A stretch of DNA of 64,000 bases from WHTK01 sp963711035. GTDB taxonomy: Bacteria; Chloroflexota; Dehalococcoidia; DSTF01; WHTK01. Below, piece by piece: positions 7,009 through 14,717 of this stretch (its first letter is position 1; every line of letters starts with the position of its first letter). A program made the position numbers and the translations under genes. Location of the stretch: assembly GCA_963711035.1 (NCBI GenBank), contig CAVQCN010000002.1:248001-312000 (forward strand), given 5' to 3'. The notes beneath the pieces were generated by a model that searched no databases, was not told the DNA's origin, and saw nothing but the letters and a program-made list of their open reading frames with translations.

Positions 7009-9057
7009 TTGCCCCGTGATCTACCCCTGAGCAACGGTCGCCTTCTCGTGACTTTCGACTCCACCTACGCGCTGCGAGACATCTACTATCCCCATGTTGG
7101 GATGGAGAATCACGCCTTTCGCTGCCGCTCCAGACTTGGCGTCTGGGCCAATGGCGAGTTCGCCTGGCTGGACGATCCGGATTGGCAACTTTCGCTGCGC
7201 TATGCCCAGGACTCGCTCGTCACTCGCGTGGAGGGGCAGAACGACAGGCTCGGCCTTGACCTCACGATAGAGGACACAGTCGATCTCGATCGGGACGTGC
7301 TCTTGAGGCGGTTTACGGCTCTTAGTATGGCCGGCCGGGCTATTGACGTGCGCCTCTTTCTCCATCTCGACGTCGCCCTGGGTGGTAACGTCGTCGGCGA
7401 CACCGTCTTCTTTCATCCGGAGTATCAGGCGCTCGTCGCATACAAGAACGTTCACTACCTCCTGCTGGGCGGGCGGACAGAAGCAGGTTCTCACCTGGAT
7501 GGCTGGACGACCGGCCGAAAGTCTGGTGCGAAAGGAAGCTGGCAGGACGCCGAGGACGGGGTACTCGCCGGGGTGCCACTGTCGTTTGGCTCGGTCGATT
7601 GCGTAGGCGAACTACGTCTCGGCAAGGTGGAAACCGATCAGCCGACCGTGGCTTACGGTTGGCTGGCAGCGGGCGCCAGTCTCGAAGAAGTCGGCACGGT
7701 TCACGAGCTGGTGCAGGAACGCGGCGCTCAATCGCTGATCCATAGAACTCACAACTATTGGGGCACCTGGCTGGCGAACGAGCCTCATATACCTGCCGGC
7801 TTCTTCGACCTGCCCCAGACAGTACAAGATCTCTACCGCCGCAGCCTGCTCGTGGCGCGAGCTCAGGTCGATAACGGCGGCGCAATCATTGCCTCGCCCG
7901 ATTCGGAAATTTCTGCGGCTTTCAGCCCGCGCGGACGTTCGGGGCCTGCCATCATGGACGTCTTCCAAGGCCAGGAAAACTACTCATACGCCTGGCCCCG
8001 GGACGGTGCCCTCGTCGCGATGGCACTGAGTAACGCCGGCTACTCTTCGGCATCTCGCGCCCACCTCAACTTCTGCTTCCGCACCATGGTGCAGCGGCAG
8101 GAGAAGAATCACGCCTACATGCTGCAGAAGTACCTGCCCAACGGCTCCGTAGCGAGCAACGTCATTGCCTGGATTGATCCGGATGGAAAGCCACGCCTGC
8201 CAATCCAGGAGGACGAAACCGCCTTAGTCCTGATTGCGATGCGGAATCACTACGAGCGGTCGGGCGACCTGGAGTTCGCGGCGACTCTCTATCGGAAGAT
8301 GATCACCGGAATGGCGAACTTCCTGGTCGATTTTCGCGACTCGGGGACCGGCCTGCCCTTACCCAGTCAGGACCTCTGGGAAGAACGTGAAGGCATCCAT
8401 GCCTTCACGATCGCCACCGTCTGGCGGGCACTTCGAGACGCGGCCAGTTTTACGGAACTCTTCTCCGAACCGGCCTTCACCAAACGTTATCTCGACGCAG
8501 CCGACAGCATCCGATCGGGGGCCGAAACATATCTCTACGATGCGGCCGAGGGACGGTTTGCCCGGAGCGTCCGATTCGACAAGGAAGGGCAACCCGCCCG
8601 GGACATGGTTCTTGATGCCAGCCTCTGGGCTCTGACCTATTTCGGCATGTTCGACCCGAACGATCCTCGCATCGTGGCCACGATGGAGGCGGTTCAGTCG
8701 GCGCTGACGGTGCCTGGTGACCACGGTGGCCTCGCACGCTTTGAAGGCGACACGTACCAGCTTCGCAACGCAGAGCCCGCGCATCCCGCGATGGGCAATC
8801 CCTGGCCTCTTTGCTCCTTGTGGCTGGCCCAGTATCAGCTATTACAAGCAAAAGACCTTGGTGACCTGAAAGCGCCGCTCGCGATTCTCGAGAAGGTCAG
8901 CAAATCCGCACTGCCCAGTGGTGTTCTCGCCGAGCAAATCGACCCCTCTTCCGGTGAGCCGGCTGGCGCAACGCCGCTCACTTGGGCTCACGGTACGGCG
9001 GTGTTGACGGTGCTCGAGTACCTCCGGACGAAGGCCCAACTTGCCGACGGTGCCTGA
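7009..9057 (+). CDS. Glycoside hydrolase family 15 (glucoamylase/trehalase-like)
   Basis: 682 aa from TTG at 7009, with AGTAAGGAG nine bases upstream; a longer reading from 6865 would lie inside the glycosyltransferase gene. An N-terminal beta-sandwich (~1-270) precedes the (alpha/alpha)6 barrel. GH15 landmarks: YSYAWPRDGALVAMAL, the QEDETALVLIAM helix, LPLPSQDLWEER with the catalytic-acid region, and NPWPLCSLWLAQYQ near the end. Members release glucose from maltodextrin, dextran or trehalose. No signal peptide, so probably cytoplasmic. Paired with the glycosyltransferase upstream. Confidence 0.88.
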   Translation: MPRDLPLSNGRLLVTFDSTYALRDIYYPHVGMENHAFRCRSRLGVWANGEFAWLDDPDWQLSLRYAQDSLVTRVEGQNDRLGLDLTIEDTVDLDRDVLLRRFTALSMAGRAIDVRLFLHLDVALGGNVVGDTVFFHPEYQALVAYKNVHYLLLGGRTEAGSHLDGWTTGRKSGAKGSWQDAEDGVLAGVPLSFGSVDCVGELRLGKVETDQPTVAYGWLAAGASLEEVGTVHELVQERGAQSLIHRTHNYWGTWLANEPHIPAGFFDLPQTVQDLYRRSLLVARAQVDNGGAIIASPDSEISAAFSPRGRSGPAIMDVFQGQENYSYAWPRDGALVAMALSNAGYSSASRAHLNFCFRTMVQRQEKNHAYMLQKYLPNGSVASNVIAWIDPDGKPRLPIQEDETALVLIAMRNHYERSGDLEFAATLYRKMITGMANFLVDFRDSGTGLPLPSQDLWEEREGIHAFTIATVWRALRDAASFTELFSEPAFTKRYLDAADSIRSGAETYLYDAAEGRFARSVRFDKEGQPARDMVLDASLWALTYFGMFDPNDPRIVATMEAVQSALTVPGDHGGLARFEGDTYQLRNAEPAHPAMGNPWPLCSLWLAQYQLLQAKDLGDLKAPLAILEKVSKSALPSGVLAEQIDPSSGEPAGATPLTWAHGTAVLTVLEYLRTKAQLADGA

Positions 9058-9087
9058 TTCCGGCAAGGTTGCAGTCGCGCCGCTGAC

Positions 9088-9130
<43 letters not shown>

Positions 9131-9256
9131 CGCAGGGCTCAAACTGAACGGGATCACGCTCATTTGGCTGCGATTGAACATGAATACCGATGTTCGTGCA
9201 GTGGTAGCTAGATCGTCTCGGTTAGGGCTGCGGTGCGGGATCGAGCGGCGACCCTC

Positions 9257-10759
9257 TTAGGCTACGGCATCCCCGGGAGCTGATGCGTTAGCCTCGGCAG
9301 GCTTGGCCTCGTTCATCGCGTCGAAGAAGAAGCCCTGTACGGCGCGAATCGAGATGTCCGGCATCTCCTCCGGGCCGGCCTCGATGACATTGAGCATCGC
9401 GGCGGATTCGATTCCTTCGGCGATGACCTGCGTATTGGACTCGGCGGCGAAGGCGAGGATGGCCATCATGACGGCTTTGCCCGGACGGCCGTTAATGGCA
9501 TCCAGGACGACCGAGCGGTCGATCTTGATGTAATCGAAGCGGAGGCAACGGAGCATTTCCAAACCCGAGTTGCCGGTTCCCACGTTGTCGATCGCGAGCT
9601 TGAAGCCCATCGCTCTGACTCTGTCAGCTGCGCGCGCCAGGCGCTCGACGGGTACCGTGGAGCGCTCCGTAACCTCCAGGATCACTCGCTCCGGTGCGAT
9701 CTCATACTGTCGCACCCTGTCGAAGAGTTCGACGGGTGAGAATGAAGGGTGGAGCATGGTCCGAGGGTCGATGTTCAGGAAGAGGTTGGTGTCTTCCGAG
9801 AGCAGCGGTGCGGCCGCAGTGACCGCCGCATCGAGGCTCAGGGAATCGAGCTGGAAGAGCAGGCCCATGCGGTCTGCCATCTCGAAGGCTTCGAGTGGCC
9901 CAGAAATTCGCGAGCCCTGCGGTAGACGCATGAACGCCTCGTAGGCAAACGTCTTCCTCGTCTCAAGTTCATAGATCGGCTGGAATGTGATCTCCGGCCC
10001 GCTGCCGGAAATCAGTGCTCGTAACTCGTCTTCCTTGGCCCGTCTCACTTCCATTGCGTCCGGCTGAGCCTGGAAGAGGAGAGACTGATCCTTGCCTTTC
10101 TGTTTTGCCCCGTACAGGGCCTGGTCTGCCTGTTCCGTCAACGAGTCGGCGTTGGCTTCGCCAGCTTCTGCTGTTGCGATGCCAATGCTGAGCTTGAGAT
10201 CGGCCAATCGTTCCTGCAGCTTTGTCTTCAGGCGCGCTGTAGCGACCTTGGCGCCCTCTGCGGAGGTATTTGGCATGAGGACCGCGAATTCGTCGCCTCC
10301 TACACGAAAGGCACGGTCCTCGATGCGTAGATGGGAGAGAAGCCCGTTGGCGAGTTCCGCCAGAATGAAGTCGCCGGCCATGTGTCCACGGGTGTCGTTG
10401 AAGATTTTAAAGTCGTCGATGTCGAGGAAGGCCAGGCTAAGAGGCTGTTCGGTCCGGAGCGATCTCGATACTTCTCGAGCGATCTCATCCTGGAAAGAAC
10501 GGCGGTTTCCCAGGGTAGTCAGCGCATCGGTGAGGGATGTCTGGCGCAGGACGGTCAGCTCGAGCTGAACGGACGCCTGGCGGCGGGCCTGGCGCTCTAA
10601 CGTCAGCACGAAGTTGGCGAAGGCCAGAGCCACGCCCAACGTGATTGCAAGCAGCAGCGTCTGCACGCCGGGGAAGGCGACGATCGCCACGATAAGCCAG
10701 ATCGTGACGATGGCCACGACGGCCAACCGCATTGCCGTTCGCGTGGTTTTGCTGGTCAT
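9257..10759 (-). CDS. GGDEF-EAL protein with intact GGDEF and altered EAL site
   Basis: 500 aa. Two membrane helices at ~11-30 and ~33-53, a short linker helix, then a GGDEF domain (active-site RVGGDEFAVL, ~152-161) and an EAL domain (~235-480). The GGDEF residues for diguanylate cyclase activity are all present. In the EAL half the signature reads YEAFMRLP, EVTER is kept, but the DDFGTG box reads DNVGTG, so the second metal-binding Asp is Asn; KIDRS and AEGIES are kept. Known EAL enzymes need this Asp, so I expect a cyclase with a weak or regulatory EAL. Membrane-bound c-di-GMP signalling. Confidence 0.9.
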   Translation of the reverse strand: MTSKTTRTAMRLAVVAIVTIWLIVAIVAFPGVQTLLLAITLGVALAFANFVLTLERQARRQASVQLELTVLRQTSLTDALTTLGNRRSFQDEIAREVSRSLRTEQPLSLAFLDIDDFKIFNDTRGHMAGDFILAELANGLLSHLRIEDRAFRVGGDEFAVLMPNTSAEGAKVATARLKTKLQERLADLKLSIGIATAEAGEANADSLTEQADQALYGAKQKGKDQSLLFQAQPDAMEVRRAKEDELRALISGSGPEITFQPIYELETRKTFAYEAFMRLPQGSRISGPLEAFEMADRMGLLFQLDSLSLDAAVTAAAPLLSEDTNLFLNIDPRTMLHPSFSPVELFDRVRQYEIAPERVILEVTERSTVPVERLARAADRVRAMGFKLAIDNVGTGNSGLEMLRCLRFDYIKIDRSVVLDAINGRPGKAVMMAILAFAAESNTQVIAEGIESAAMLNVIEAGPEEMPDISIRAVQGFFFDAMNEAKPAEANASAPGDAVA

Positions 10760-10821
10760 GTTCTTCTAGTTATCGGCGTCATGGGGATGTTCTTTACCGA
10801 CCTATGGTGTAACGCCAGGGT

Positions 10822-12153
10822 TCAGGTCGTCTCCGTTATGGCTGCCGGCTGCGGCGCGGTCGGGCGGCATTCACCGCGCACCGATCTCAGCCACAGGGCT
10901 TCGGCAGCGCCGGCCGCGGCCACGAGGCCTGCCAGCACCACCGCTGCCGGTAGATCGGTGCGCACGGTCTGCTCGAGGAGCAGAAGGACGGCACCCAGGC
11001 AGCCGAGCACGCCGACGGCCGCTACGACAGGCGAGGCACCGATCTCGTGAGAGCGACGCAGCGCCGCCCCGTTCACGGCCGCGAAGATGACGAGAAAGCT
11101 GGCGCTGGCGATGCTCGAGATCGCCTTGAGGTCGAGCGTGTTGGCGAGTAGCAGGGTGCACAACGCCGTGACCAGGAGGCCAACGGGCTGATTCCAGACG
11201 CTGCGTTCCAGCACAGGCGGCAGCTCCCCTTCCGCCGCCACGGAGAAGCTGAGCCTTGCTGCGCCGTACAGCGTCGCGTTGATCGCCGAGAAGGTTGCGA
11301 GGACGGCGGCAGCGGCAACGGCCCTGAAGCCGGCGTCGCCGAGGCTGGGCTTTGCGGCCTCGGAGAGAGCGAAGTCCGCCGCGCTCGATAGCGTGCTCGG
11401 GCTGAGCGAGCCGACCGTCACGATCGCGATGAGCACGTACAGCACCAGGACGAGCGCCACGGAACCGAAAAACGCGCGCGGCAGGTTCACCTCCGGGTGG
11501 ACGATGTCTTCCGCCGCGTTCGCGATCAGCTCGAAGCCTTCGTAGGCAACGAAGATCAACATGCCGGCCGCCGCCACTGTCGGAATCGCGGGCCAGGTGC
11601 TGGTCGCGAGCCGCGCGCCGGAGATCGAGCTGGCACCGGCAACGCCCACGACGGCAAGCAACGCAAGCTTGATTCCGACGACGACCGTCTCCGTCCGGGC
11701 GACGATGGAGGCGCTGAGAAGGTTCAGGAGCGTCGGCCCGATGATCGCGGCGCTGATCAGGAGATGCATCGTCAGTTGCGACGCGCCACCATGCGAAACG
11801 AAGGTCGCGCCGTAGTTGGCGAACGCCACGGCGTAGAGGGAGAGTGTGACCAGGTACGCGATCCACAGCAGGTTGTTCATCGTCCCCGTCGCCAGGCCGA
11901 TCGCGAAGGCGCGATCGAGGAAGACGACTGTGCCGCCTCGGCTCGGATAGGCGACCGAGAGCTTGGCGTAGGAGTACGCGGTCAGCAGCGCGATCGAGCC
12001 GGCGATGGCGAACGCCAGCGGCGCTGCACCGTGCGCCTGCACCGCGACCACGCCCAGCACGGCAAAGATGCCGCCGCCGACCATGCCGCCGACGCCGATC
12101 GCGATGGCGCCCAGGAGCCCCACCGTCCGCTTCTCCATCGCCCGATTATCCAT
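10822..12153 (-). CDS. APC-superfamily amino acid permease
   Basis: 443 aa with about 12 hydrophobic helices. The first helix carries the glycine-rich substrate-gate motif IAIGVGGMVGGGIFAVLG typical of the APC family, and helix 6 has IFVAYEGFELIANAAEDI. Family members are H+ or Na+-coupled amino acid importers. It stands alone; start ATG at 12153 (ATG at 12138 possible). Substrate not predictable. Confidence 0.88.
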   Translation of the reverse strand: MDNRAMEKRTVGLLGAIAIGVGGMVGGGIFAVLGVVAVQAHGAAPLAFAIAGSIALLTAYSYAKLSVAYPSRGGTVVFLDRAFAIGLATGTMNNLLWIAYLVTLSLYAVAFANYGATFVSHGGASQLTMHLLISAAIIGPTLLNLLSASIVARTETVVVGIKLALLAVVGVAGASSISGARLATSTWPAIPTVAAAGMLIFVAYEGFELIANAAEDIVHPEVNLPRAFFGSVALVLVLYVLIAIVTVGSLSPSTLSSAADFALSEAAKPSLGDAGFRAVAAAAVLATFSAINATLYGAARLSFSVAAEGELPPVLERSVWNQPVGLLVTALCTLLLANTLDLKAISSIASASFLVIFAAVNGAALRRSHEIGASPVVAAVGVLGCLGAVLLLLEQTVRTDLPAAVVLAGLVAAAGAAEALWLRSVRGECRPTAPQPAAITETT

Positions 12154-12364
12154 CCTGGCCGGGTATCGACGAAGGCGCGCTCCGTGTTGTCACCCGGGTG
12201 CCGACTTCGCGCAATACCATGGGAGGCGCAGAGACCGTCTCTCTGGTTGTTATGCTTTCACACTGGCTCCGTTTCCCTAGGTTGACTGCATTTGGAGGCC
12301 GTGCGGTTGGACCTGATGGTGCGGCAGATTCCCCCTCGGCGCGAGGTGCGGGCCGGATGGCACG

Positions 12365-12424
12365 TTGACACGGCAGTTCGGGCACCGCATTCTCTAAGAG
12401 GTTATGTAACGATGCGTTAACGAT
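12365..12424 (+). promoter_or_regulatory. Candidate promoter with TAACGAT direct repeats upstream of surface protein gene
   Basis: The 339-base gap before the surface-protein gene holds a perfect -35 box TTGACA (12365-12370), with CATTCT 17 bases on (12388-12393) as a weak -10. Just downstream TAACGAT occurs twice (12407-12413, 12418-12424), 11 bases apart, i.e. one helical turn, as often seen for response-regulator sites. This is a sequence-pattern call only; nothing else is visible in the gap. Confidence 0.35.
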
Positions 12425-12492
12425 CTGGAGCCGAGGGCTAGCGGTTCCGACTATCTCGTCGGCACACCGACGAATGCGTAAGGAGACGGAAG

Positions 12493-14601
12493 TTGAGCAG
12501 GATGCTCAAGGCCAGCACGAAGCCGTGGGTGGCGGTTGGGTGGGCTGCGTTGATGGCGCTTGCGTTCGCCGTCGGGCTTCAGCCCTTCAGTGCGGACGAC
12601 GCGTCTGCCGGTCCGTCACGTACCTTTGCCGATTACTGCGTATTCGGTAACCAATCGGTGACTTTTCATCCCATCGTGAAGGTCCTCGATGGCCTGGTGG
12701 GTAGCAATGGCGACGTCGATTTTGGCGGCGGCTATCGCGTGGACGGCGTCGAGAGTGGCGGCGACTTTGTTGGCGGCACGAATGGCGTCGCTGATTACAT
12801 TACCGCCGATGGAAGCGTGACTCTGCTCGGCGGCACTCACGTCGCCAACGACGTGAATGCCGGCGGCTCCATCAAGACAGGCGTCAACGTCGTAGTTGGC
12901 TCCGGTGGTGCTGGCGACGCGGTTGCCGGCGGCGACGTCACGCTGATCGGCGGCAACAAGGTCATGGGTGACGTGGACTCCGGCGGCAACGTCGCGCTCA
13001 AGCACAACACGGTCCACGTTTACGGTAACGTGACCGCAGCGGGCACGTACACGCAGACCCCGCTCGCAAAGGTTGATGGGACAATCACGGCGCCTGGCGC
13101 GCCCGCGGCGCCGCTGGCGTACAGCCCGATCTCGCTGCCAGCCGCGACGGTGTTCAGCTCCGGCGGCGCGAATGTGACGAATCCCGGGCCGGGCGGCGCG
13201 ACGCTGCCGCCGGGTTCGTACGGTGCCTTCGATGTCACCGGCGCGAAAACGAGCTTCACGTTCACGGCTGGCGACTACTACTTCGACAGCTTCAACTACC
13301 AGAGCACCTACCCGGTGCTGCACTTCGACGTGTCCGGCGGGCCGATCCGCATCTTCGTCACCGGCGACGTGATCTTCCGTGTTAGCGCCAAGATCGACGT
13401 CATCGGTGGCAGCGCCGCGAACGTCTACCTGGAGACGCACGGCAACTTCCGGATCAACGGCGGCAGCACGTGGAGCGGCAACGTCTTTGCTCCCAACGGC
13501 GAGGTCTACATCGGCAAGACGGACAAGGTGGCCGGCACCTTCGCGGGCCAGACGGTGGTGACCGAGAACGACATCACGATCACCTGCGACCCGTTTCAGC
13601 CACCGCCACCGAAGTACCCGCCCGTCTGCGTGCTGGGCGACCAGTCGGTGAGCTTAGGGCCCATCGTGAAGACGGGCGGTGGCTCCGTCGCGAGCAACGG
13701 CGACATCAATCTAGGCGGCAGCTCTCAGGTGGGTGGTGTCGATGGCGCTGGCGACCTTATAGGCGGCACGAGCGTCGTCGCTGACCACATCACGGTGAAC
13801 GGCGACGTTTCCCTGGGAGGCAGCACCCATGTCCTGTACGACGTGAATGCCGGCGGCCTCATCTCCACGGGTAGCAGCGTCGTGATCGGCTTCAGTGGTG
13901 CGGGCAACGCGGTTGCCGGTGGCGACGTCACCCTGATCGGCGGCAACAAGGTCTATGGAAACGTGGATTCCGGAGGCAACGTCGCGCTGACGGTGAGTAC
14001 GACTCATGTCTATGGCAACGTCACCGCAGCAGGCACGATTACGGGTCCTGGGGTCGTCGATGGGACGAAGACGCCGGGAGGGGTGCCCACTCCTCCGCTG
14101 ACGTACACGCCGATATCCCTTCCGGCCGCAACGCCGTTCAGCTCCGGCGGTTCGGACATAACGACGAACCCAGGGCCGGCCGGCATGACGCTGTCGCCGG
14201 GCTCCTACGGCGATTTCAATATCGTCAGCGCGCAAACCAGCTTCACATTCACGGCCGGCGACTACTACTTCGACAGCTTCAACTACCAGAGCACCTACCC
14301 GGCTCTGCACTTCGACGTATCTGGCGGGCCGATCAGGGTGTTCGTCACAGGCGACGTGACGTTCCGCGCCAGCGCCACCATCGACGTGATCGGTGGCACT
14401 GCGGCGGACGTCTACCTGGAGACGCACGGCAACTTCCGGATTAATGGCGCGACCGTCTGGAATGGTACGGTCTTCGCACCCAACGGCGAGATATACATCG
14501 GCAAGACGGACAAAGTGAGTGGCGAATTCTGGGGCCGGACGGTCACGACCGAAAACGACATCACGATTAACTGTGTAGCTCCGGACCAGGAGTCGAACTA
14601 G
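12493..14601 (+). CDS. Secreted repetitive protein with two DUF7305-like modules
   Basis: 702 aa from TTG with AAGGAGACGG upstream. Signal peptide or membrane anchor at ~10-32 (VGWAALMALAFAVGL, then AGPSRTFADYC). Two tandem modules of ~330 residues follow. Each has a bactofilin-like ladder of VGSNGDVDFGG / VADYITADGSV / GGDVTLIGGNK repeats, a proline linker, then a region with YYFDSFNYQSTYP, LHFDVSGGPIR and FAPNGEVYIGKTDKV, which matches the DUF7305 pattern of adhesin-like surface proteins. The modules are very similar at DNA level, so duplication is recent. It ends in PDQESN without an anchor. Likely cell-surface or matrix protein; partner of the next gene. Confidence 0.8.
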   Translation: MSRMLKASTKPWVAVGWAALMALAFAVGLQPFSADDASAGPSRTFADYCVFGNQSVTFHPIVKVLDGLVGSNGDVDFGGGYRVDGVESGGDFVGGTNGVADYITADGSVTLLGGTHVANDVNAGGSIKTGVNVVVGSGGAGDAVAGGDVTLIGGNKVMGDVDSGGNVALKHNTVHVYGNVTAAGTYTQTPLAKVDGTITAPGAPAAPLAYSPISLPAATVFSSGGANVTNPGPGGATLPPGSYGAFDVTGAKTSFTFTAGDYYFDSFNYQSTYPVLHFDVSGGPIRIFVTGDVIFRVSAKIDVIGGSAANVYLETHGNFRINGGSTWSGNVFAPNGEVYIGKTDKVAGTFAGQTVVTENDITITCDPFQPPPPKYPPVCVLGDQSVSLGPIVKTGGGSVASNGDINLGGSSQVGGVDGAGDLIGGTSVVADHITVNGDVSLGGSTHVLYDVNAGGLISTGSSVVIGFSGAGNAVAGGDVTLIGGNKVYGNVDSGGNVALTVSTTHVYGNVTAAGTITGPGVVDGTKTPGGVPTPPLTYTPISLPAATPFSSGGSDITTNPGPAGMTLSPGSYGDFNIVSAQTSFTFTAGDYYFDSFNYQSTYPALHFDVSGGPIRVFVTGDVTFRASATIDVIGGTAADVYLETHGNFRINGATVWNGTVFAPNGEIYIGKTDKVSGEFWGRTVTTENDITINCVAPDQESN

Positions 14602-14645
14602 GCGTTGAACATGACGAGCCGCCGCAGCCATTCCCGAGAACGAGC

Positions 14646-14697
14646 GGGGTATGAGGTCACACCGGACCCGGCCAGGATCGGTGTGACCTCATACCCC
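14646..14697. terminator. Perfect 18-base inverted repeat between the two surface-protein genes
   Basis: GGGGTATGAGGTCACACC (14646-14663) and its exact reverse complement (14680-14697) are separated by 16 bases. The hairpin lies 44 bases after one stop and 20 bases before the next ATG. It has no U-run, so it may be an attenuator, an mRNA stabiliser or a protein-binding operator. Confidence 0.6.
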
Positions 14698-14717
14698 TCG
14701 GTTCAAGGAGAGCAACG

